In this document: in pieces, positions 54,118 to 62,054 of the stretch | How positions within the stretch are numbered: the first letter of the stretch is position 1 | Layout: each line of letters starts with the position of its first letter | Assembly (NCBI RefSeq): GCF_019429525.1 | Contig: NZ_JAHXZL010000009.1 | Location: 150,546 to 214,545, forward strand | Direction: 5' to 3' | DNA: 64,000 nt | DNA from: Sphingomonas folli | Lineage (GTDB): Bacteria; Pseudomonadota; Alphaproteobacteria; Sphingomonadales; Sphingomonadaceae | Notes under the pieces: generated by a model | Told to the model about the DNA's origin: nothing | Database searches by the model: none | The model's input: only the letters and a program-made list of their open reading frames with translations | Made by a program: the position numbers and the translations under genes

Positions 54118-54948
54118 CTACCCCGCCGGCGCCATCTCCGCGCGCGCCACGCTCGCGGCCGCGGTCGCGGCGCCCGTGATCGCCGCCGACTCCAGCGTGT
54201 CGAGCGCGGCGCGCGCCGCGACGTAGCGACGCGCCGCCGCGGTCCAATTGCCCGCCTCGCCCGCGCCGGGCAGCCGCTCGACCTCGGCCAGCGCGGTCTC
54301 GACGTTGCCCGTGCCGAGCTGGCGCCGCGCCCGCGCCAACCGGTCGGAGGGCAGCGGCGAGGGCGTGCCGGCGCGATGCACCACCACCAGGCTGCGGAGC
54401 TCGCTGCCGATCCCGGCCCACCAGTCGCTCTTCTGCGCGAGCAGCGTCGGCGCCGCGGCGTTGAGGCCCTCGCGCAGGTCCTCCAGCGTCACCGGTGAGC
54501 GCGAGTCGCGGATCACGCCGTTGACCTCGCGCGGGAAGGCCGCGCCGAAGCGGCGGCGCAGCTCGCCCTCGAGATAGCCGAGCCCGACGCCGCGATCGAG
54601 CGCGCGCCGCGCCGCGAAGGTGATCAGGATCGCCTCGGCGCGGCCGGCGTTGCTCTCCGCCTGCGCGCTCGCGCCGTCGATCCGCGCCGCGCGCGCCTCG
54701 AGATTGGCGAGCTGCGCGGCCAGCGCGGCCTCGCGCATCGCCAGCGTGGCGACGTCGGGCGTGATCGGCGCGGCCGCGACCGTCGGCGCCGCGGCGGGCG
54801 CGGCGGCGCGGCCGAACAGGCCGGGGGCGTTGCGCGAGGCATAGGCCATCAGCCCCAGGCCGACCGCGAAGGCGATCAGCGCGATCACCAGCACCGGCCC
54901 CATCCGCGATCGCTGCGCGTCCTGCGCCGTGTCCATCCCGTCGCTCAC
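54118..54948 (-). CDS. Mitofilin-like membrane protein in the heme cluster
   Basis: A 276-residue inner-membrane protein: one transmembrane segment (VLVIALIAFAVGLGLMAY), then a Pro/Ala linker, a coiled-coil stretch (MREAALAAQLANLEARAARID) and a C-terminal helical domain with GYLEGELRRRFGAAFPREVNGV. This is the layout of alphaproteobacterial mitofilin/HemX-like proteins commonly placed after hemC-hemD. I used GTG 54948, preceded by GAGGAAG; ATG 54936 and 54972 are alternatives. It may organise membrane or heme enzymes; not proven. Confidence 0.72.
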   Translation of the reverse strand: MSDGMDTAQDAQRSRMGPVLVIALIAFAVGLGLMAYASRNAPGLFGRAAAPAAAPTVAAAPITPDVATLAMREAALAAQLANLEARAARIDGASAQAESNAGRAEAILITFAARRALDRGVGLGYLEGELRRRFGAAFPREVNGVIRDSRSPVTLEDLREGLNAAAPTLLAQKSDWWAGIGSELRSLVVVHRAGTPSPLPSDRLARARRQLGTGNVETALAEVERLPGAGEAGNWTAAARRYVAARAALDTLESAAITGAATAAASVARAEMAPAG

Positions 54949-54991
54949 TCGCGCTTCCTCGCCGTCGAGCATCCTTATCCCCGCGCGCGGG

Positions 54992-55651
54992 TCACGGGTC
55001 AATCGCGAGCCCCGCGGCGCATTCCACCAGCGCGAGGTCGGTCGTCGCGCGCGCGGTCGCGGTCGCCTGCCAGCCCGAGCCCGCCGCCGCGAGCACCGCG
55101 TCGCTCAGCGCGGCCAGCCGGACGCGGTCGCGCGGCAGCGCGGCGGCGAGCGCGGCGAAGCGGCCGGCGGCGCGCGGCGAGTGGAGCAGCACCACCGAGT
55201 CGACCGCGTCCGCCAGCGCCTCCGCCGGCGGGGACACCGCGACGCTGGCATAGACCGTGACCGCGGGCAGCGCGAGCCGACCGGCGCGGTCGCGCCCGGC
55301 GAGGTGGAGCAGCCGCGGGTAGGCGCCCGCCTGCGCGACCGCCGCGAGGGCGTCGCCGTCGCCGACCAGCGCCACGGTCAGCCCCGCCGCGCGCGCCGCG
55401 CGCGCGGTCGCCGCGCCGACCGCCACCACCGGCAGCGCGGCGAGCCGCGCCAGCCCCGCGCCGGCGTGGCGCACCGCGTTGGCGCTGGTGATCAGCAGCG
55501 CGTCATAGTCGCGCGGGTCGGGCACGTCCCAGGCGCGCGGCTCGACGCGGAACAGCGGCAGCGCGCGCGCCTCGATCCCGGCGGCGGCGAGCGCGGCGCG
55601 GGTGTGCGCGTTGCCCGGCTCGGGGCGGAGCACCAGCGCGGCGCGCGGCAT
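54992..55651 (-). CDS. hemD: Uroporphyrinogen-III synthase
   Basis: A 219-residue two-domain enzyme that cyclises hydroxymethylbilane to uroporphyrinogen III. LVLRPEPGNAHTRAALAAAG at the start, DYDALLITSANAVRHAG and VVLLHSPRAAGRFAAL are recognisable but the family is poorly conserved; the main support is position after hemC. ATG 55651 is 6 bases from the hemC stop. Third step of tetrapyrrole synthesis with hemC. Confidence 0.86.
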   Translation of the reverse strand: MPRAALVLRPEPGNAHTRAALAAAGIEARALPLFRVEPRAWDVPDPRDYDALLITSANAVRHAGAGLARLAALPVVAVGAATARAARAAGLTVALVGDGDALAAVAQAGAYPRLLHLAGRDRAGRLALPAVTVYASVAVSPPAEALADAVDSVVLLHSPRAAGRFAALAAALPRDRVRLAALSDAVLAAAGSGWQATATARATTDLALVECAAGLAIDP

Positions 55652-55657
55652 CGCGGC

Positions 55658-56560
55658 TCAGCCGAACAGCGCGCGGATCGCGGGCGGCGCGCGCCCGAGC
55701 AGCTCGGCGGCGAGCCGCGCGCCCAGCGCCACCGGGTCGTCGCCGCGCGCCTCGCCCGCGACCTGCTCGGCGCCGTCGGGGCTGAGCAGCTCGGCGCGCA
55801 GCCGCAGCGTGTCCCCGTCGTACACCGCCAGCGCCGCGACCGGCGAGTGGCAGTCGGCGGCGAGCGCCGCGAGGAGCGCGCGCTCGGCGTCGACCGCGCG
55901 GTGAGTCGCGGCGTCGTCGATCGCGGCGACCGCGTCATAGGCGGCGCCCTCGGCGCGGGTCTCGACCCCGACCGCGCCCTGGGCCGGGGCGGGCAGCAGC
56001 TGGTCGAGCGGGATCGCCGCGCCGGTGTCGTGGCGACCGAGCCGCTCGAGACCCGCCGCCGCCAGCAGCGTCGCGTCGACCTCGCCCGCGGCCAGCTTGC
56101 CCAGCCGCGTGTCGACGTTGCCGCGGAACAGCACCGGGCGCAGGTCGGGGCGCAGCCGGCGCAGCTGCGCGGCGCGGCGCGGGCTGCTGGTGCCTACCGT
56201 GGCGTTCTCGGGCAGAGCGGCGACGCTGGTCGCGCCGATCAGCCGGTCGCGCACGTCGGCGCGCGGCAGCATCGCCGCGACCGCGATCGCGGCGGGGCGC
56301 AGCGTCTCGACGTCCTTCATCGAGTGGACGCAGGCATCGACCTCGCCCGCCAGCAGCGCGCGGTCGAGCTCGCGGGTCCACAGCGCCTTGCCGCCGATCT
56401 CGGCGAGCGCGCGGTCCTGCACCCGGTCGCCGGTGGTGCGGATCACGACGATCTCGATCGTGTCCCAGCCGTGCGCCGCGCGCAGCGCGTCGCGCACCAT
56501 CCCCGCCTGGGTGAGCGCCAGCGGCGAGCCGCGGGTGCCGAGCTTGAAGACGGTGGGCAA
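55658..56560 (-). CDS. hemC: Hydroxymethylbilane synthase (porphobilinogen deaminase)
   Basis: A 300-residue enzyme assembling four porphobilinogens. KLGTRGSPLALTQA (N-terminal), VHSMKDVETLRP, GTSSPRRAAQLRRLRPDL, FRGNVDTRLGKL and AADCHSPVAALA (the cysteine that binds the dipyrromethane cofactor) define it. Start TTG 56560 is my choice because residues begin MPTVFKLGTRGSPL and no ATG or GTG is upstream in the right place. Divergent from tsaD. Confidence 0.92.
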   Translation of the reverse strand: MPTVFKLGTRGSPLALTQAGMVRDALRAAHGWDTIEIVVIRTTGDRVQDRALAEIGGKALWTRELDRALLAGEVDACVHSMKDVETLRPAAIAVAAMLPRADVRDRLIGATSVAALPENATVGTSSPRRAAQLRRLRPDLRPVLFRGNVDTRLGKLAAGEVDATLLAAAGLERLGRHDTGAAIPLDQLLPAPAQGAVGVETRAEGAAYDAVAAIDDAATHRAVDAERALLAALAADCHSPVAALAVYDGDTLRLRAELLSPDGAEQVAGEARGDDPVALGARLAAELLGRAPPAIRALFG

Positions 56561-56673
56561 GGGAGCGGTGATCCGGGCGGCAGCTTCGACGAAGCGCTCG
56601 TTAGGGGAAGCCGCCCCGGCTTCACAAGCGGATCGCGACGAGCCGCGGTATACATCGTCCTCTGATACGCCGC

Positions 56674-56708
56674 CTTCGACACCTTCGACACCTTCGACAC
56701 CTTCGACA
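56674..56708. repeat. 9-base tandem repeat, nearly four copies
   Basis: CTTCGACAC repeated (three full copies and eight bases of a fourth) in the 177-base divergent gap between hemC and tsaD. The unit is three codons long, so a change in copy number would not shift a frame. Confidence 0.75.
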
Positions 56709-56737
56709 AGGGCGCGCGCAGCGGCTAGAGCGCGCGC

Positions 56738-57763
56738 ATGCTGATCCTCGGGCTCGAATCCTCGTGCGACGAGACCGCCGCCGCGCTCGTCACCGGCGAT
56801 CGCCGGGTGCTGGCGCATCGCCTCGCCGGGCAGGAGGCGGCGCACCGGCCCTTCGGCGGGGTGGTGCCCGAGATCGCGGCGCGCGCGCACGTCGAGGCGC
56901 TCGAGCCGCTCGTCGCCGCGGCGCTGGGCGACGCGGGCGTGACGCTCGCCGACGTCGACGCGGTCGCGGCCACCGCGGGGCCGGGGCTGATCGGCGGCGT
57001 GATGGTCGGGCTGGTCACCGGCAAGGCGCTGGCGCACGCCGCGGGCAAGCCGCTGATCGCGGTCAACCATCTCGAGGGCCACGCGCTGAGCCCGCGGCTC
57101 GCCGACGCCGACCTTCGGTTCCCCTATCTCCTGCTGCTCGTCTCGGGCGGGCATTGCCAGCTGCTGCTGGTGGAGGGCGTGGCGCGCTACCGCCGGCTCG
57201 CCACCACGATCGACGACGCCGCGGGCGAGGCGTTCGACAAGACCGCCAAGATCCTCGGGCTCGGCTTCCCCGGCGGCCCCGCGGTGGAGGCGGCCGCGCG
57301 CGCCGGCGACCCGCGCGCGGTGCCGCTGCCGCGCCCGCTCAGGGGCTCGGCCGAGCCGCATTTCTCCTTCGCCGGGCTGAAGGCGGCGGTGGCGCGGATG
57401 GCACCGCTCCACCCCGCGGCGGACGTGGCGGCGAGCTTCCAGGCGGCGGTGGTCGACTGCCTCGTCGACCGCACGCGCCGCGCCATGGACCGCGCCGCGG
57501 AGGCCAGCGCGCTGGTGGTGGCGGGCGGGGTCGCCGCCAACGGCGCGGTGCGCGCGGCACTGGAGGAGCTCGCGGGCGAGCGCGGGCTGCGCTTCGTCGC
57601 GCCCCCGGCGTGGCTGTGCACCGACAATGCCGCGATGATCGCCTGGGCGGGCGCCGAGCGCCTCGCCGCCGGGCTGACCGACCCGCTCGACGTCGCCGCG
57701 CGCGCGCGCTGGCCGCTCGACCCGGCGGCGGAGAAGGTGCGCGGCGCGGGGGTGAAGGCGTGA
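56738..57763 (+). CDS. tsaD: tRNA threonylcarbamoyladenosine synthase subunit TsaD
   Basis: A 341-residue ASKHA-fold enzyme forming t6A at position 37 of ANN-decoding tRNAs. [17 protein letters not shown], the metal-binding HLEGH (His111, His115), [30 protein letters not shown] and [14 protein letters not shown] are diagnostic. ATG 56738; its stop overlaps gpsA's GTG. Essential in most bacteria. Confidence 0.96.
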   Translation: MLILGLESSCDETAAALVTGDRRVLAHRLAGQEAAHRPFGGVVPEIAARAHVEALEPLVAAALGDAGVTLADVDAVAATAGPGLIGGVMVGLVTGKALAHAAGKPLIAVNHLEGHALSPRLADADLRFPYLLLLVSGGHCQLLLVEGVARYRRLATTIDDAAGEAFDKTAKILGLGFPGGPAVEAAARAGDPRAVPLPRPLRGSAEPHFSFAGLKAAVARMAPLHPAADVAASFQAAVVDCLVDRTRRAMDRAAEASALVVAGGVAANGAVRAALEELAGERGLRFVAPPAWLCTDNAAMIAWAGAERLAAGLTDPLDVAARARWPLDPAAEKVRGAGVKA

Positions 57764-58737
57764 GCACCATCGGCGTGGTCGGCGCGGGCGCCTGGGGCAC
57801 CGCGCTGGCGCAGGTGGCGGCGAGCAACGGGCATGAGGTGCGGCTGTGGGCGCGCGATCCCGCCCTCGTCGCGGCGATCAACGCCGGCCGCGAGAACGCC
57901 GCCTACCTGCCCGACGCGCCGCTGTCGCCGCGGATCCGCGCCACCGCCGATCTCGCCTGGGTGGCCGAGGCCGAGGTCAATCTGATGGTCACGCCGGCGC
58001 AGGCGATGCGCCCGGTGCTGGCGATGCTCCCCGCCAACGCGCAGCCGCTCGTGGTGTGCTCCAAGGGGATCGAGGCGAGCAGCCACCTGCTGATGAGCGA
58101 GGTGGCCGCGGCCGAGCACCCGGGGTCGGCGGTGCTGGTGCTGTCGGGCCCGACCTTCGCGCACGAGGTCGCGCGCGGGCTGCCCACCGCGGTGACATTG
58201 GCGGGCGAGGACGCCGCGGCGCGCGCGCTGGTCGCGGACCTGATCGCGGCGCCGCACTTCCGCCCCTATGCCAGCGCCGACGTGATCGGCGCCGAGATCG
58301 GCGGCGCGGTCAAGAACGTGCTCGCGATCGCCTGCGGCGTGGTCGAGGGCGCGGGGCTCGGGCAGAACGCGCGCGCCGCGCTGATCGCGCGCGGTTTCGC
58401 CGAGATGACCCGCTTCGGCCTCGCCAAGGGCGCACGCGCCGAGACGCTCGCAGGCCTGTCGGGGCTCGGCGACCTGGTGCTGACCTGCTCGTCGACGGCG
58501 TCGCGCAACTTCTCGCTGGGCGCGGGGATCGGCCGCGGCGAGCCGGCGCGCGCGCTGCTGACCGAGCGCCGCACCGTGGCGGAGGGCGCCTATACCGCGC
58601 CGGTGCTGCGCGAGGCGGCGGAAGCGGCGGGCGTGGACATGCCGATCACCGCGGCGGTCTGCGCGCTGCTCGACGGCGCCCCGGTGCGCGCGGTGATCGA
58701 CGCGCTGCTCGCGCGGCCGCTGCGCGACGAGGGGTGA
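57760..58737 (+). CDS. gpsA: Glycerol-3-phosphate dehydrogenase [NAD(P)+]
   Basis: A 325-residue enzyme making glycerol-3-phosphate for phospholipids. [17 protein letters not shown] is the NAD-binding motif, [18 protein letters not shown] the family signature, and [23 protein letters not shown] the C-terminal catalytic region. GTG start at 57760 overlaps the tsaD stop (GTGA), so the pair is coupled. Confidence 0.95.
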   Translation: MSTIGVVGAGAWGTALAQVAASNGHEVRLWARDPALVAAINAGRENAAYLPDAPLSPRIRATADLAWVAEAEVNLMVTPAQAMRPVLAMLPANAQPLVVCSKGIEASSHLLMSEVAAAEHPGSAVLVLSGPTFAHEVARGLPTAVTLAGEDAAARALVADLIAAPHFRPYASADVIGAEIGGAVKNVLAIACGVVEGAGLGQNARAALIARGFAEMTRFGLAKGARAETLAGLSGLGDLVLTCSSTASRNFSLGAGIGRGEPARALLTERRTVAEGAYTAPVLREAAEAAGVDMPITAAVCALLDGAPVRAVIDALLARPLRDEG

Positions 58738-58790
58738 GGCGGGGGCGGCGCTCTCGGGAAGGATAGTGAGCTGCGGCGAAGAAGCTCATC

Positions 58791-58931
58791 GATCCTCCGC
58801 TGGCAGGGGAGGTGTCAGGCCGCAGGCCCGACGGAGGGGTGTCACCCGCGGTGAGCGCGTCGACGATCGCCAGCCGCGATACCCCTCCGCCGCGCCTTCG
58901 GCGCGCCACCTCCGCTGGCAGGGGAGGATCG
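58791..58931. repeat. Intergenic nested palindrome, family D
   Basis: CCTCCGCTGGCAGGGGAGG occurs twice in direct orientation (58794-58812 and 58909-58927), with GATCCTCC and GGAGGATC at the outer ends and ACGGAGGGGTGTC / GATACCCCTCCG as inner inverted partners. It fills most of the gap between gpsA and the hisN-like gene, which converge. Confidence 0.75.
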
Positions 58932-58968
58932 TTGGTGGATTGATCCAGCCTGCATCCTACGCCTCACG

Positions 58969-59790
58969 CTAGTGCTCGTGCCCCTGCTCGTGCCCCTGCG
59001 CGCCGTGCAGCGCCTCGAGCACGTCGTCGGCGCGCGCGGGGTCGCCGATCGCGAGAACGTGGCCCGCGCTGGCGCTGGTCAGCGGCTCGCCGTTCCAGTC
59101 GCACATCCGCCCGCCCGCGCCCTCCACCACCGGCACCAGCGCGGCGAAATCGTAGAGCTGCAGCCCCGATTCGCACACCACGTCGAGATGCCCGCTCGCG
59201 AGCAGCCCGTAATTGTAGCAGTCGCCGCCATAGACCGGCCCTTGCCGCGGCGCGCCGCCGCTCGCCGCCGCCACCAGCGCCAGATAATGCGGCACGTCGC
59301 CCTCGGCGAAGAGGTGCGGGCTGGTGGTGGCGACGATCGCGCCCTCCAGCGCGGCGCAGGCGCGGGTGCGCGCGGGCGCGCCGTTGAGGAGCGTCGGCTG
59401 GCCGGTGACGCCGATCCAGCGCTCGCGCTGCACCGGCTGGTCGATGATGCCGAGGATCGGCCAGCCGTCCTCCACCAGCGCGATCAGCGTGCCGAAGATC
59501 GCGCGCCCCGCGGTGAAGCTGCGCGTGCCGTCGATCGGGTCGAGCACCCACTGCCGCCCGGTGACGCCCTCCTTCACGCCGTGCTCCTCGCCGACGATGC
59601 CGTCGCCCGAGCGTTCGGCGTCGAGCAGGCGGCGCATCGCCTCCTCGGCCTCGCGGTCGGCGCGGGTGACGGGCGAGCGGTCCTCCTTGAGCTCCAGCCC
59701 GGCGGGCCGGCGGAAATAGGGGCGGATCACCGCGCCCGCGGCGTCGGCGAGGCGGTGGGCGAGCGCGATATCATCGGGTCGGACGGGCAT
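58969..59790 (-). CDS. hisN: HisN-like histidinol-phosphatase (IMPase superfamily)
   Basis: A 273-residue Mg-dependent phosphatase. GIVGEEHGVKEG (metal Glu), VLDPIDGTRSFTAG (DPIDGT) and YDFAALVPVVEGAGG mark the superfamily; GTRSFTAGRAIFGTLI loop and the C-terminal SGLQLYDFAALV resemble the HisN branch. The C-terminus ends in GHEQGHEQGHEH, a His-rich metal-binding-like tail not usual for the family. It is one of two IMPase-like proteins here (the other at 26713). Gene symbol by resemblance only. Confidence 0.78.
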   Translation of the reverse strand: MPVRPDDIALAHRLADAAGAVIRPYFRRPAGLELKEDRSPVTRADREAEEAMRRLLDAERSGDGIVGEEHGVKEGVTGRQWVLDPIDGTRSFTAGRAIFGTLIALVEDGWPILGIIDQPVQRERWIGVTGQPTLLNGAPARTRACAALEGAIVATTSPHLFAEGDVPHYLALVAAASGGAPRQGPVYGGDCYNYGLLASGHLDVVCESGLQLYDFAALVPVVEGAGGRMCDWNGEPLTSASAGHVLAIGDPARADDVLEALHGAQGHEQGHEH

Positions 59791-59836
59791 GGCCCTGCCT
59801 ATCGCGCGCGGCGGCGCTAGGCTAGAAGCCCCGGTC

Positions 59837-60703
59837 ATGGACGCGATCGTGGCTATCTCGCTGTCGGCGCTGGCGATGACCCTCATCGTCGGGGGGCGCT
59901 ACCTGCTCGCCAGCGGCGGCTTCGCACTGGCGACTCGGTGGCGCCACCGCGACCTCTACAGCGGGCTCGACCCGCAGATCCGCCGCGAGATCGCGTGGAG
60001 CCTCGCCTCCGCCGCGATCTACGGCGTGCCCGCGGGTATCCTCGCCTGGGGCTGGCAGGCGCACGGCTGGACTCGGATCTACGAGGACGTCCACGCCTAT
60101 CCGCTCTGGTACCTGCCCGTGTCGGTGCTGCTGTACCTCGTCGCGCACGACGCCTGGTTTTACTGGACCCACCGCTGGATGCACCGCCCGCGCGTGTTCA
60201 AGCTGGCGCATGCGGTCCACCATGCCAGCCGCCCGCCGACCGCCTGGGCGGCGATGGCCTTCCACCCGATCGAGGCGGTGAGCGGGGCTGTTGCCATTCC
60301 GCTACTGGTGCTCGTGATTCCGATCCATGTCGCCGCACTCGGTCTGGTGCTGACGATCATGACGGTTATGGGGGTAACCAACCATATGGGTTGGGAGATC
60401 TTCCCGAAGTTCATGTGGGGGGGGCGCCTCGGCGGCTGGCTCATCACGGCCAGCCACCACCAGCGGCATCATGAGCGATACGGGTGCAACTATGGGCTAT
60501 ACTTCCGTTTCTGGGATCGTCTCTGCGGCACGGACGGCGGGCTGGGCGACTTCACGCGCGCGCACCAGCAGGCGCGCGCGCGCGTTGCTCGCGGCGTTGG
60601 CGGTGGCGCCGCTGGTGAGCGCGGCACCGGTGGGCTCGCTCGACGTGTCGATCGCGCAGCTGCGCTCGGACAAGGGCATGATCCGGGTGTGCCTCACCGC
60701 TGA
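59837..60703 (+). CDS. Sterol desaturase/fatty acid hydroxylase family protein
   Basis: A 288-residue membrane protein. The di-iron histidine motifs HDAWFYWTHRWMH, HAVHHAS and HHQRHH are present with four hydrophobic segments; the conserved region ends near GTDGGLGDF (about residue 240). It hydroxylates or desaturates a lipid or carotenoid; a CrtG-like carotenoid 2,2'-hydroxylase role is possible given the crt genes, but not shown. The last about 48 residues are Gly/Arg-rich and lie over the start of the DUF2141 gene, so they may not be native. ATG 59837. Confidence 0.83.
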   Translation: MDAIVAISLSALAMTLIVGGRYLLASGGFALATRWRHRDLYSGLDPQIRREIAWSLASAAIYGVPAGILAWGWQAHGWTRIYEDVHAYPLWYLPVSVLLYLVAHDAWFYWTHRWMHRPRVFKLAHAVHHASRPPTAWAAMAFHPIEAVSGAVAIPLLVLVIPIHVAALGLVLTIMTVMGVTNHMGWEIFPKFMWGGRLGGWLITASHHQRHHERYGCNYGLYFRFWDRLCGTDGGLGDFTRAHQQARARVARGVGGGAAGERGTGGLARRVDRAAALGQGHDPGVPHR

Positions 60704-60998
60704 CCCGGCGAACTTCCCGCGCTGCGTCGACGACCGCGACGCGGTGACTCGGTCGATCCCCGCCGGGCAGCACGGCCTGCGCTTCGCGGCGCTGCCGCGC
60801 GGCGACTATGCCGTGGCGGTGATCCACGACGAGAACGGCAACGCCAAGCTCGACACCTTCGCGGGCATCCCCAAGGAGGGCTTCGGCTTCTCCAACAACC
60901 CCGCGATCCGCTTCGGGCCGCCGCGCTTCAAGGCGGCGCGCTTCACGCTGGCGAGTGATGCAGAAGCGCAACAGGTGAAGATGCACTACATCCTCTAA
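60492..60998 (+). CDS. DUF2141 exported protein
   Basis: A protein of about 168 residues whose mature part (VGSLDVSIAQLRSDKGMIRVCL onwards, excerpt) matches DUF2141: GDYAVAVIHDENGNAKLDTF and GIPKEGFGFSNNP are diagnostic. Signal peptide ALLAALAVAPLVSAA. The start is uncertain because coding overlaps the desaturase tail by up to 212 bases: ATG 60492 is chosen, ATG 60471 is an alternative, and a non-ATG start near the signal peptide is possible. Probably secreted or periplasmic. Confidence 0.75.
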   Translation: MGYTSVSGIVSAARTAGWATSRARTSRRARALLAALAVAPLVSAAPVGSLDVSIAQLRSDKGMIRVCLTADPANFPRCVDDRDAVTRSIPAGQHGLRFAALPRGDYAVAVIHDENGNAKLDTFAGIPKEGFGFSNNPAIRFGPPRFKAARFTLASDAEAQQVKMHYIL

Positions 60999-61070
60999 GG
61001 GGCTGCCGCGGAGCCAAATTGATCCCGGTCAGTTACGCGCCGAGCATCAGAACATCAGGGGTTCACCATC

Positions 61071-61955
61071 TTGCGCGTCCTTCACCACGCGGTCCTCGCC
61101 GCCGCGCTCGCCGGCGGCGGGCTGCTCTCCGCGCCGGCGGCCGTCGCCCAGGCGCAGAGCGTCCCGGCCGAGCCCAACCCGACGCCCGACCCGGGCGCTG
61201 TCGGCGACACGGTCACCGTCGCGGTCGCGGGCGCGTATCTCCCTGACTATGAGGGCTCGAACGACTATCGCCTCGTCCCGGGACCGGCGGCGATCGGGTC
61301 GTTCCACAATTTCTCGTTCACGGTGCTGGGCAACCGCGCCTCGGTCGATCTCGTCCCCAACCCGAGCGGACCGAGCTGGGACATCCAGGCCGGGCCGATC
61401 GGCGTGGTCAACTTCAACCGTAGCAACAACAAGTCGATCGACGACGCGCGCGTCCGCGCGCTCGGCGAGCGCGACACCGCGATCGAGCTCGGCGGCTATG
61501 TCGGCCTGGGCAAGACCGGCGTGCTCACCAGCCCGTACGACAAGCTCTCGGCCTCGCTGAGCTATCGTCACGACGTCAGTGGCGTGCACGACAGCGGCAT
61601 CTGGAGCCCGTCGGTGAACTATTTCACCCCGCTCAGCCTCAAGGCGGGGGTGGGGCTGTTCGCCTCGGCCGAGAAGGTCGAACGCGGCTTCGCGCGGACC
61701 TATTTCGACGTCGACGCGGCGCAGTCGGTCGCGAGCGGGCTGCCGCAATATCGCACCCGCGGCGGGTGGAAGCATTACACCGTCGGGATCGCGGGCACCT
61801 ACTCGCTCACCGGCAACCTGCTGCGCGGCTGGAAGGCGATCGGCGGGGTGACCTACAAGCGCATGCTCAACGACTTCGGCGACACGCCGGTGGTGTCGGT
61901 GGCGGGCTCGCGCAACCAGTGGCTCGCCGCGCTGGGAATCGGCTACACCTTCTGA
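61071..61955 (+). CDS. MipA/OmpV-family outer-membrane protein
   Basis: A 294-residue outer-membrane beta-barrel protein with signal peptide (cleaved near AVAQAQS). VAVAGAYLPDYEGSNDYRLVP at the start and LGIGYTF at the C-terminus (aromatic end) fit MipA/OmpV, scaffolding or porin-like proteins. TTG 61071 is the only suitable start found (MRVLHHAV). Followed by a family B palindrome. Confidence 0.87.
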   Translation: MRVLHHAVLAAALAGGGLLSAPAAVAQAQSVPAEPNPTPDPGAVGDTVTVAVAGAYLPDYEGSNDYRLVPGPAAIGSFHNFSFTVLGNRASVDLVPNPSGPSWDIQAGPIGVVNFNRSNNKSIDDARVRALGERDTAIELGGYVGLGKTGVLTSPYDKLSASLSYRHDVSGVHDSGIWSPSVNYFTPLSLKAGVGLFASAEKVERGFARTYFDVDAAQSVASGLPQYRTRGGWKHYTVGIAGTYSLTGNLLRGWKAIGGVTYKRMLNDFGDTPVVSVAGSRNQWLAALGIGYTF

Positions 61956-61963
61956 CGGCCGCC

Positions 61964-62042
61964 GTGCTCCCGCGGACGCGGGGGCCCAGAGCGCCAGCGG
62001 ACGCGCGCGACGCCGTCGGTGCCCCCGTGTGAGCGGGAGCAC
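61964..62042. repeat. Intergenic palindromic repeat, family B copy 3
   Basis: GTGCTCCCGCG (61964-61974) and GCGGGAGCAC (62033-62042) form the outer stem, with GGGCCC in the middle of a GC-rich loop. Between converging mipA-like and aldehyde dehydrogenase genes. Same family as 31277 and 40614. Confidence 0.75.
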
Positions 62043-62054
62043 CGACGGCGCGCC

